Below are positions 1-9,361 of a stretch of DNA of 64,000 nucleotides, one piece after another (the first letter of the stretch is position 1; every line of letters begins with the position of its first letter). Source of the stretch: Tomocerus qinae (Eukaryota; Arthropoda; Collembola; Entomobryomorpha; Tomoceridae). The translations under genes and the position numbers were made by a program. The notes beneath the pieces are model-generated. The model had not been told where the DNA came from. It worked only from the letters and a program-made list of their open reading frames with translations, and searched no databases. The stretch lies in assembly GCA_020055645.1 (NCBI GenBank), contig CM034549.1, positions 5,828,001 through 5,892,000 on the forward strand. Reading direction: 5' to 3'.

Positions 1-1029
1 GCAAACGAAAGCTCCAAAGGAACTGGCGCAAGGCCTAGAAAATAAATTAGGATTAATTGGTAGTCAAGGAAATAGTTTCATTAAATAAATGTACCTGGAC
101 GAGAATGAGATCTGTAAAGTCATGGAGAGAGACAAATGACTTGAGGACTGCCTCGTTGAAGTCGTTCTTCTCTCCCAAATAGTCCCCGATCGCCGTCTAC
201 AATGCAAACCAATGTTAGACATTTAATTACATTTAACTTAATTATAATTAAATATTTGAATTATTATTTTTATTACCTTGTTGAGTCCCTCCCCGCGGTA
301 CAGAAACTGCAATAGAATGACAATAAGTGAGTGAGTCATGTGTTAAGTAAATAAAAAAGTAAATAAATAAATTGTAACCTGGGCGACGTCGGTGGTGGTC
401 ATGGAGAGGAGACCGTTGAGGACGAGGAACTCGATGCCCTTCTTGGGGTCCATGTTGAACTTTTTACAGCCGAGACTCATGAGTTTGTTGAGGTTCTCTT
501 GTTTGTTGTCATTGTCGCTATTCACAGACTGCAATCCCAATGAAATGAATTAATAAGCGTCCCACGTGATTTATTAAAATAGTCCTTACCACGTTGTCCG
601 TCTCGACCGTCGCCAACGGAATCAGAATCTTCCTCTCCATCTCTTTGCTTACATTGTCTATCTCTGCTTGCAGCTGCTCGATCTCCTAAAATTATGTAAC
701 CTAACTGTATTAACTAAATAATTTAATTATGTATTAACTAAATAATTTCAAATTTAATTATCTTTACGTAAATAATAAATAATTTAATTATGTTTAGGTA
801 AATAATAAATAATTTAATACCTTGAGCAACTCGGTTTTTCTCTTGCGTATTTCGGAGAGCAACTTTTGCTCCTCCTCAGTCAAATCTGTAAGAAAAATAA
901 AAAGATTTTAGGAATAGTTGTTTGGAAAGAGTAGTTGAAAAGAGTGTCGCTTAGCCCCGTACAGGAGAGAATAGTCTCCTGTTCCCTGTCGAAGTAGTCG
1001 TCGATGCAGGTCTCCAAAAACAGTTGCAT
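1..1029 (-). CDS. CYTH: Cytohesin-type Arf guanine nucleotide exchange factor (partial, 3' end off window)
   Basis: Seven phase-consistent exons on the minus strand: 963-1029 (tentative start), 821-885, 590-685, 379-528, 277-306, 95-196 and 1-34. The peptide has an N-terminal coiled coil ([20 protein letters not shown], then [10 protein letters not shown]) followed by the start of a Sec7 domain: [49 protein letters not shown]. The glutamate of GDYLGE is the Sec7 'glutamic finger' that expels GDP from Arf. Known cytohesins (Drosophila steppke, human CYTH1-4) continue with a PH domain, which here would lie left of the window. All introns are about 45-135 bp with GT-AG ends. The first exon ([11 protein letters not shown]...) is inferred from an ATG and a phase-1 donor that matches the next exon; it does not resemble known cytohesin starts, so the true start is uncertain. 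Confidence 0.9.
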
Positions 1030-1734
1030 TTTTGGATAATTATCACAAGGAATAAGTTCACAAGAATATTTCAATAAATAAATAAAATTCTGACATATTC
1101 TAAAAATAGATACATTCTGGTTCCCAAGCAACGCGGCGCAAACACACGCAACAACCGACTAGCAGGAACTGGAACTGACTACTGACTGACTGACTCGAGG
1201 GGAAGTAGAGCAGCTGCAACAGAGAGAGAGGAAGTAAGTCCCGACAAACATCTGTCTCCCTATTGTTATCATTTTTCTATTCACTCTCCCTTCTATTGTT
1301 AACTAGCTACATAAACTGCCACTCAATACACATATCCATGTTTAATTAAATACATTTAAATAAACTTATATAATCATTTTCATATCATAATAAATGCTCC
1401 ACATCCTCTTTTTTTCAATTTACACTTTTTTGTACGTCAGTTGAGTTGAATTTGCTCTGGTAAATTGAATGTTTCCATGGCAATGGATAACCCTGAGGGC
1501 GTAGCCATGGAAACATTTGTTAAAAAAAGATATTTCTGTTAGGAAATAGGAATGATGACTTGTTAGATTGCAAGTGCACCTCCGATTACTATTACTAAAG
1601 ATTGTTATTCGTCTCTAACTCACAACGTTAAGGCTGCCTCGACTGTTTCCTACTTCATAAAACATTTTTGACAAGTGATTTATGACATTTTCTCCACCTT
1701 GTAACTGACATAAAATGAGTTACTGTAGGCCATA
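1030..1734. other. Upstream region of the cytohesin gene
   Basis: No coding sequence seen. The first 200 bases hold CAG/GACT-rich sequence that could be 5' UTR or promoter of the minus-strand gene. Positions 1468-1517 form a 50-bp perfect-ended inverted repeat (AATGTTTCCATGGC and its complement), possibly a miniature element, without a clear target duplication. Confidence 0.35.
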
Positions 1735-2050
1735 GTTGGACATAGTAACTCAGACCTACATTTTACCTCAATATTGTGCTCTGAAAATTTGAGTACTTTA
1801 GGTATAACCGTTCCAAAGTTGTCGCCAATCGAAATTTTCAACAATTTTACTTTCAATTTAGTTACTTCAAATGTGACCGATCCTGCTCATATACGAATCT
1901 TACATTTTACCTTAATGATGTATCCTGAAAATTTGAATTGTCTAACTTAAACCTTTCGAAAGTTATTGCGGATAAGGACGGATGGACGGACGGACGGACA
2001 GACAGACAGAAAGTGTAAACGCATACATAGGAGTAAACTCCTCTGAATAA
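1735..2050. repeat. Interspersed repeat family A, copy 1
   Basis: Shares long stretches with 3300-3348 and 3659-3895: 'ataaccgttccaaagtt', 'aattttcaac', and the ending (GACA/GACG)n run followed by 'agtgtaaacgcatacat'. It carries the GACA-type microsatellite that on the reverse strand reads as fake 'SVRPSV' peptides. No coding capacity. Confidence 0.7.
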
Positions 2051-2228
2051 TATATAATATTATATAAGAGCTACAACGGAGTACCTACCTAGTCATATTA
2101 TTATTATGAATCATTTACCAACTAAACAACAGAAGTAGGAATTTTACTTCTGTGATATGTACAAATTAATTAAAACTATGAGATGGAAATTATTTAATGA
2201 CTTATCTACAAATATACTAACTGTCTAT

Positions 2229-2642
2229 AGTAGTAATCAAAAGTAGAATCGAATCCGATTTGATTTACTTTTTTGCATCAAAACTGCGTCTGCTCATGCG
2301 CGAACAAGAAAATCGTCGAATTTTCGAATCGTCTCCTGGGACGATTTAGATTCGGATTAGAAAGATTTTGGTTGGAAAATCGCAGGTTGTAGTGTTAAAG
2401 TGCGAAATCAGCCTAACACTTTTTAGCTAAACTCAAGGTGACTGAAATTGTTATGGGGACAATTACCATGACAATTTCACTCACCTTGGCTAAGCTGTAG
2501 AACATCATTACTTTTGTTATTGAATCGTCATAGTTGTCAAATTATTTTAATCAGAGCACTCAAAACCTATGTTGGATTTGATCCATTTTCTTCAATCTGA
2601 ATCTAAATCAAATCCGATTCGATTTTACTTTTGATTACTACT
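2229..2642. mobile_element. MITE with 38-bp terminal inverted repeats
   Basis: Left end AGTAGTAATCAAAAGTAGAA and right end are near-perfect inverted repeats of about 38 bp. The flanking TAT (2226-2228 and 2643-2645) could be a 3-bp target duplication, or a TA duplication. Non-coding, 414 bp. A second tiny inverted-repeat element (2434-2488) lies inside it. Confidence 0.75.
2434..2488. mobile_element. 55-bp hAT-like miniature element
   Basis: Inverted ends CAAGGTGACTGAAATTGT and ACAATTTCACTCACCTTG almost meet in the middle. Flanks GCTAAACT (2426-2433) and GCTAAGCT (2489-2496) match at 7 of 8 bases, consistent with an 8-bp hAT target duplication. Nested in the MITE at 2229-2642. Confidence 0.6.
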
Positions 2643-2683
2643 TATGATTCACAAAAGACCCAAAATGCACACTGCTCTACATC

Positions 2684-2893
2684 TACACACTGTTAGAATC
2701 AGCCATCGTCAGTCCTCTCGTTGCCCTGTGCTGTGGTATGGCGATAAGCCCTCTGATTGGCTGAAATTTTTTGAAATCCAGCCTTCTGATTAGCTATTTC
2801 TATGACGAAAATTCTATAGATTACCCCATGGGGACATTTTAGCAAGTTTTGAATTGTTACAAGCTACAATGCAGTCATATCATGAATCATCTA
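2684..2893. repeat. Interspersed repeat family B, copy 1
   Basis: About 200 bp nearly identical to 9075-9291 (gttagaatcagcca ... cagtcatatcatgaatcatc). Copy 1 precedes a family Y element; copy 2 follows a D module. It may be part of the same composite, but its role is not clear. Confidence 0.65.
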
Positions 2894-3348
2894 TTTTTAA
2901 ACGGGGAGAAACTGCAAAGCAGGCAGCGCATTGCCCGAAGGGCAATGTGTGGTTTCACCACTTATACTGCATTTAACTACTGGTTCAAATTTTGTCAACT
3001 GGAATTCCTCGTAAACTAGCAGCTTCTGTAAAACACGGCATATATGACAGCGTAGAGAATTCTTCTGCGGGTTGTGCATTAATTTGAAATCAACTGTCCG
3101 GTTTCAACTTTAGCCGTAGGAACCGGAAGAATGAATTTTGAAATTGTTTGGTATCTCCTTGGCGACTTGGATCTCCGTTTCCTAATCCAATCTCCGTAGA
3201 TACGGAGTACTGAGTGCACTGAATTGGCATTGGAAGGCATCATCTCAATAATGAAATAAACCGTTGCAAAACGGGGTATAACAGCAGAGGAGTTTCGCGT
3301 TCCAAAGTATCACCAATTGAAATTTATTTGAGTAGTTTAGGTATAACC

Positions 3349-3658
3349 CAAGGAGCATGGACGTTGCCATAGTATAGTAGCGCTTTATCAGGAGAGCCGA
3401 GTAGGGAATTTTACCATAAGCGAATTTGAAGATTTATAAGGGACGTTTTTTGGAAAATGTCCCCTGCCCCTGTCTTTATCAATCTGCTATAAACATTCAT
3501 GTCCCACTTGCTATTCTCTAATAATTTAATACGTTTCCAACAGCATAGCAACCAGATATTTACACAAAATTAGGGACAAAATGTCCCTTATAGATCTTGA
3601 AAATCCCTTACGGGCAATTCTCTACTTGGCTCTCCTTATTAACCGTCCAAGCTCCTTG
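3349..3658. mobile_element. hAT-like MITE, CAAGGAGC family, 310 bp
   Basis: Inverted ends CAAGGAGCATGGACG and CGTCCAAGCTCCTTG. Exact 8-bp target duplication GTATAACC at 3341-3348 and 3659-3666, which is the hallmark length of hAT transposition. It splits a copy of repeat family A. Shorter relatives are at 29127-29166 and 41196-41245. Confidence 0.85.
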
Positions 3659-3895
3659 GTATAACCGTTCCAAAGTTATCGCCAATTGAAATTTTCAACC
3701 CTTTCCCCCAATCAGGGGATGTGACCGATCCTGCTCATATACGAACTCAGACCTACATTTTACCCCAAGACTGTTTCCTGAAAATTTGAGTATTGTAGGT
3801 GTAACCGTTCTAAAGTTATCACGTATAGGGACGGACGGACGGACAGACAGACAGACAGAAAGTGTAAACGCATACATCGGAGTAAACTCCTCTGT
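3659..3895. repeat. Interspersed repeat family A, copy 2
   Basis: Continuation of the family A copy that begins near 3300, separated by the MITE at 3349-3658. Ends in the GACA/GACG microsatellite and 'agtgtaaacgcatacat', as at 2000-2030. Confidence 0.7.
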
Positions 3896-4493
3896 CAGTG
3901 CTGATAACATTTCCAGGAATGGAAAATAAATTAGGCTTGAGAGAACTTACAGGGATTGTAAAAAATAAACAATGAGGAAAATTCCAGGGATGGAAAAAAA
4001 TTAGCATTGAGTGCGATTCCAGGCATAGAAAATGACAAATTGTGATAGGCATGCATATCCGTAATGCTCATTTCTACAATACTAAAACAAACATTTACGC
4101 TTTACTTGCTCTTGTTTTACTAACTACAAGGATACCAACTATTTATCTGCCCTCAAGCGGGGGTTTGAGGGCGGCAGCCCCCAAAAAAATAAAACTATAT
4201 AAATACATATAGAATAATATTAGTAATAATTTTGCGAAAAAAATAAAATAGCATATTATAAATCATTTTTCCATAAATGTATTTAAAGTATAACCTAGGC
4301 ATAGATAAATATTCCGGAAATGGGGACATGTTAAATAGAACTCGTTGGGAATGTTTACTCGAGTACATTGTCGTGCGCTGTATTACTTGTATTGTAACCG
4401 ACATAAATAATTTCGAACTATTCATAATCTGGTTAAAAATTTTGTAGTTCGTAGTTATGTGATAGTTATAACCAGATATATCAAGAAAAACAA

Positions 4494-5737
4494 TAAAATA
4501 AAATTACAGGTTAAAAACCTGGAGAAATATACGGTGAGAAGGCCAGAAAAACTCGAAAACAAGATGTAATTTAGATGCCAATATATAATTAAAGGTCGTA
4601 ATTTTACAATTTCCTTCAAAAAAATCTCCCCGTGTGTTTACAGTTAATTTCCTTGCAACAACCCTAAAACTTGCCTAAAACATTCACACTATTATCAACT
4701 AGACTGTAAGTGCTAATAACTGAAAATATAAATTTCATGGAAATATTGAAATAAGATAAGGCTAAAAAATCAAAAAATACTAATCTCATAGTTACTTTGT
4801 ACATTGTGGCAATTTCTTAACACCGCAACATTTTTATTGCACTTTGGACATTTAGTTGACAATTATAGCGCAGTCATCACTCTTCACTCTATAATATAAA
4901 CGTCATCGAAATGTATGTTGTATGTATGTGTGCACGGATGTTATGAAATTATGAATGTAATTTCTCGGCCACCGTAACGTTTCAAAATGTATTAACAACA
5001 CAATTTGGTTTATTTGCTGAAGATGCAAATAAACTTATATTATATATTATATAAACCAAGGTAGGTAAAATTTTAGATTGTCAGGGTGATACAACATAAG
5101 GTAATTTCATGCTCGAAAAACTTGATTTTTTTTGCAACCACGTAAGAGGCAACATTGCCCTTTGACCCCTTCAGTTACCTGGTTTCTGTTGCCATTGGCA
5201 ACGAGGAGCATGAAATTACCTTATGTCGCGTCCCCTTCAATCTAAAATTTTACTTACCTTGATATAAACCATCCATTATACCCAACATCCCCATCCAGGT
5301 GCATGAATTTGCTGAAAGGGATGTGTTGGTGATGGCTGTAATGGTACTTTATTTGGAAACTGGGGATGGGAAGTATATTTTACTGTTAATTGTTGTTAAT
5401 ACGGAAAAATTCATACTCTTAATTGTTGCTTAATTACTATGGATACGACAATTTAACCTGAATTTTGATTTTCAGAAAATAATTTGGAGTCGTTACAATT
5501 ACTGAGGGAACATGTATGTACGATTGTAAAGGTGTTCCCACAGAACACTAAATAGCAGCTTTGACTGATGTTCCCATTGTCGAAAATATTTTCCATCCAC
5601 GGTTCAGGATTTAATTAAATCACTATTGTATTTTTGTTCTTTAAAATGGTTTTTTTCGAAGAGAGTAGGCAAGTGAAATAGCGATAAACGCACGGGGAGA
5701 TTTTTCTGAAGAAAATTGTAAAATTACGAGCTTTAAT
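4494..5737. mobile_element. D1 palindromic module, right end truncated
   Basis: The left arm begins TTACAGGTTAAAAACCTGGA and contains the tip-like motif ATACGGTGAGAAGGCC. The inverted right arm (about 5540-5737) carries the complementary 'gcacggggagatttt' block and then stops. Same module as 39588-39812, 39957-41131 and 57906-59692. Non-coding; carries the MITE at 5057-5261. Confidence 0.6.
5057..5261. mobile_element. hAT-like MITE, CAAGGTAGG family, 205 bp
   Basis: Inverted ends CAAGGTAGGTAAAATTTTAG and its complement. Exact 8-bp target duplication ATATAAAC at 5049-5056 and 5262-5269. Near-identical copies at 60863-61067 and 29397-29587, and a short derivative at 20021-20093. Confidence 0.88.
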
Positions 5738-6061
5738 TGAGTACTTCCGAGCAAAAAGGGCGGTTGCATTTTCTCAAAACATAAACATCCTTAGCAACCT
5801 CAATAGTATTGTCACGGGTGTGTGCAAAAATTATTGTTTTATAAAGCATTGGTCAATAAATAATAGGTTTTTGAGTTGATTCTTTTTCTGCAAAAAACGT
5901 TAAGAGGCAATATGATAATTGATAGAAACTAGAAACTACTCGGAATGAGAATTTAAAGCACATCAATACTCGATAGCTACATATACAATAATAATGAAAT
6001 TACGACTATCACTTAAATAATGCAATGATCAATGCAATTCACTTTACAAACTATTGACTGG
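5738..6061. repeat. Repeat family H fragment and spacer
   Basis: 5740-5830 (ttccgagcaaaaagggcggt) matches 24688-24780 and, reversed, 26990-27035. The remainder is AT-rich with no coding signal. Confidence 0.45.
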
Positions 6062-6727
6062 TTTCACCACTTATTATACGGGGAGAAACTGCAAAGCAGG
6101 CAGCGCATTGCCCGAAGGGCTTAATTATAATTATAAGCTTTAATTATATATTGGTATCTAAATATATCTTGTTTTCGAGTTTTTCTGGCATTCTCACCGT
6201 ATATTTTTCCAGGTCTGTTATATTTTTTACTGCGATTAACTACTGGTTCAAATTTTTTAGCTCCGATTTCTCGAAAACTGGTAACTTCTGTGAAATAATG
6301 CAAGATACGAAAAAGACAAAGCATTCTTCGGTGGGTTGCGATCCAGGTCAACATCAACTGTCCGGTTTTTACTTTAGCCGTAGGAACCGGAAGAATGAAT
6401 TTTAAAATTGTTTGGTCACCAATAATTTATCTCCTTGGCGACTTGGTGCAATGCATCATAGTCATAGTCAATTGGGTACTGGATGGAGTATATGGACTAG
6501 GAATACACATGGAAATTTCCTAATTCAACCTATTACGTAGTATTCTAGTAATCCCATTCCCAATATTCCCTATACCAGGGTGACTGGAAAGTTATAACGT
6601 TCGAGTCACCCTGCCCTATACTATCCTTGGTCACATTCACAACTCAATATTCTCAATGCAAATACCGACTACTGGGAACAATTCCAGGGATGGAAAATAT
6701 TAAATGTCAGGGCACTTTCAGGGATTA
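6062..6727 (+). mobile_element. Family Y element, copy 2, first part
   Basis: Holds a partial hairpin unit, then a complete tip (ACGGGGAGAAACTGCAAAGC at about 6079), a D1 fragment (6121-6235) and the Y body ('ccgtaggaaccggaagaatg'). It is interrupted at 6728 by an X element and resumes at 8227. Confidence 0.55.
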
Positions 6728-8226
6728 AAAATTAAAAAGTAAAAACTTAAAAAACTCATAGGGAGACGCGAGGAAAACCAGAAAACAAGGAAAAGTAAAG
6801 TTTCTGGATAATCAGAATATGGCTTAAATTAAAAAACATATTTGCCCCAGTCTCCCGGTTGAAATCATTTTTAGCATTGTGAAATGTGAAAGTGTGAGTG
6901 GAAGAAATAGTGTGTTGTAATTTGGTCGCTATCAAGATGTCTTAAATCGCAATGGTCCCACTTCCGCTAGATATACGAGGTAGAGACAAAGGGACAGAGG
7001 TAGGAAAATTGCCACCGTGTGGCGTCACACATAGCTAAGCAACAAAAAATTCAGACTCTGTCTGGAATTCCAAACCTATTTTACCTCTATTAACCTTGGG
7101 TCAAACCACGCACGATTGTCATTTAGATTGTTTTCAGCCGACTCTAAATTTTCCGAAAGATATTCATTATCTTTCTTATGCTGTCTGGTGTTTTCATAAT
7201 TTTTAATTCATTTCAGGAGAACCTTTTTGAATCAAGCCAAAGGATTTTCAATATTATAATTTACAGTATTTGTTTTTTAATTATTGTACTATTATTTAGT
7301 ATTTATTAATTTGCGTGAAAAGACGATTTTGAATTTGTAATTTCAACCGGGAGACTGGGGCAAATATGTTTTTTAATTTATGCCATATTCTGATTATCCA
7401 GAAACTTTACTTTTCCTTGTTTTCTGGTTTTCCTCGCGTCTCCCTATGAGTTTTTTAAGTTTTTACTTTTTAATTTATTTTATAGTTTTTATTGTTTATA
7501 CGTAATGTTGTGCTATTGAAGGTATGGCGGTATAAATGAGAATATTTAGGGATGATGTACACAAAACAATATTTTTCCACCTGAAATATTTCACCATTTG
7601 TAAAAAAATTTCTGTCCTTGGAGTCTTTTTCAAGTTTTAAGAATAATTTCCATCTCTAGAATACTTCCCAATTTCGGAAATCCTTTTTCTGTGTCTGCAA
7701 CCTTACCAGTGCACTGTCTACCATTTATTCACAAAAGTATTAATAATATACTCTATCGAATGATATCACTATTCGGCTTTATGGGGGGCTCTGCCCCCCA
7801 ACCCCCGTTAGGGGAATGAAAGGTGAGTGTTGAGGTTGCAGTTAGTGGTACCAGTAGTAATATGTCATAGTGTATTACTATGACAAGAGTGGATTGAGAT
7901 TGAGAGGATAGTACAGTAGTACACTATACTACTATTGCACTGTATCTACGGAAACTGAATTTGATAATTGAATTATGATAACCAAACAAGGTCACAACCG
8001 AATCTTCGGGCTCTAGCGGGAGAACCGGTCCTCCGACAGAGTTGCTGAATTATAGCGCACTCCGTCGAAGAATGGTTTACTGATTTTGTCTCTATAATTT
8101 TTGCCCAAAAGTTTCAAGTTTTCGAGAAAACCCTACGCTGGATTTTCAAACAGCCAGCCAACTTCATACATAGGGATTGACAAATCCTGAGAGCAGATAG
8201 TCTGCCTCGAATGTCTCCCTATGAAA
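6728..8226 (+). mobile_element. Family X element, copy 1 (nested in Y copy 2)
   Basis: The left part is a 145-bp palindrome pair (6728-6870 and 7335-7478) containing CATAGGGAGACGCGAGG and 'cagtctcccggttgaaat'. The right part has the GC-rich palindrome at 7777-7805 and ends in a hairpin around 'gggattgacaaatcctgag' plus GAATGTCTCCCTATG. The flanking Y sequence continues on both sides with a short A-rich (AAAAAT-like) duplication. No ORF. Confidence 0.65.
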
Positions 8227-9078
8227 AAAATAAACAGTGAAGAAAATTTCAGTGGTGGACAAAATGGTGCGCGATTTGGGGCATAGAAAATGACAAATTG
8301 TAATAGGCACACGTATCTATAATGCTCATTACTACTAATACAAACATTTAAGCTTTGCTGGCTCGTGCTGTGTTTTACTAACTATGTATCTCACCTCAAG
8401 TGGGGGTTTGGGGGCGGCAGCCCCCTATAAAAAATAAAATAATCTTATTACATACATAATATACTAATAATTTTGCGAAAAAATCAAAATAAAGTTGTAT
8501 CTCAATAACATTATGTATAGTTTTCCATATATAGACTATAATAATATTCATAATTTGATTAAACCTTTTGTAGTTTGTAGTTATATGACAGTTATAACCA
8601 GCTATATCAAGAAAAACCATAAAATAAAAAATATAACAGGTAAAAACCTGGAAAAATATACGGTGAGAATGGCAGAAAAACTCGAAAACAAGATATATTT
8701 AGATACCAATATATAATTAAAGCTCGTAATTTTACAATTTTCTTCAAAAAAATCTCCCCGTGCGTTTACAGTTAATTTCCTTGCAACAACCATACAACTT
8801 GCCAAAAACACTACATACACACTAGCATCAACTAGACTTTACGTGCTATTAACTCCAAATATAAATTTTATGGAAATGTAAATATTGAAATGAGAAGGTC
8901 CTATAATATTTTAAGACTAACTTTTCTTATTTCACAGTTACTTTGTACATTGTGGCGATTTTATCACACTAACAACATTTTTATTGCACTTTGGACATTT
9001 AGTAGACAATTATAGTGCAGTCACATCTAAATATATTTTACTGCTAAATGTTGTTAATATGGAAAGATTTATACTGTT
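8227..9078 (+). mobile_element. Family Y copy 2, second part, with D1 module
   Basis: Resumes the Y body ('ggcatagaaaatgacaaatt'), the GC-rich palindrome at 8393-8426 and the 'aattttgcgaaaaa' block. The D1 module then begins at about 8632 (TAACAGGTAAAAACCTGG) and runs to the border with repeat B. Non-coding. Confidence 0.55.
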
Positions 9079-9291
9079 ACTGTTAGAATCAGCCAACATC
9101 AGACCTATGGTTGCCCTGTGGTACGGCGATAAGCCTTCTGATTGGCTGAAATTTTTTGAAATCCAGCCTTCTGATTGGCTATTTCTATGACGAAAATTCT
9201 ATAGATTACCCAAATGGGGACATTTTATAGCAAATTTTGAATTGTTGCAAGCTACAATGCAGTCATATCATGAATCATCTATTTTATTGCC
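9079..9291. repeat. Interspersed repeat family B, copy 2
   Basis: Near-identical to 2684-2893, including 'ctatttctatgacgaaaatt' and 'cagtcatatcatgaatcatc'. Confidence 0.65.
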
Positions 9292-9361
9292 TAATAGTTT
9301 TCATTTCAAGTAGACCTTCATTCTGGAATATGATATTGAGCAATGAGAATGAGAAATGTAT

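Larger units (their letters stand above)
2902..4493 (+). mobile_element. Family Y element, copy 1 (interrupted)
   Basis: Starts with the GGGGAGAAACTGCAAAGCAG tip and hairpin module (ATTGCCC-gaa-GGGCAAT), runs through the segment ending near 3290, is broken by family A sequence and a hAT-like MITE (about 3290-3895), and resumes at about 3898. It includes the GC-rich palindrome at 4147-4184 and ends against the D1 palindromic module at 4494. The same order of blocks is seen, reversed, at 27075-28018 and 46186-47921. No ORF is conserved between copies. Confidence 0.6.

Noticed and set aside
1980-2010. Peptides such as SVCLSVRPSV from open frames near 2000, 3840 and 28950
   Set aside because: They are translations of GACA/GACG microsatellite runs and recur in unrelated frames; no gene.
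2902-2970. Hammerhead or twister ribozyme in the terminal hairpin unit
   Set aside because: The three hairpins look ribozyme-like, but the hammerhead CUGANGA core is absent and I could not fit a twister core.
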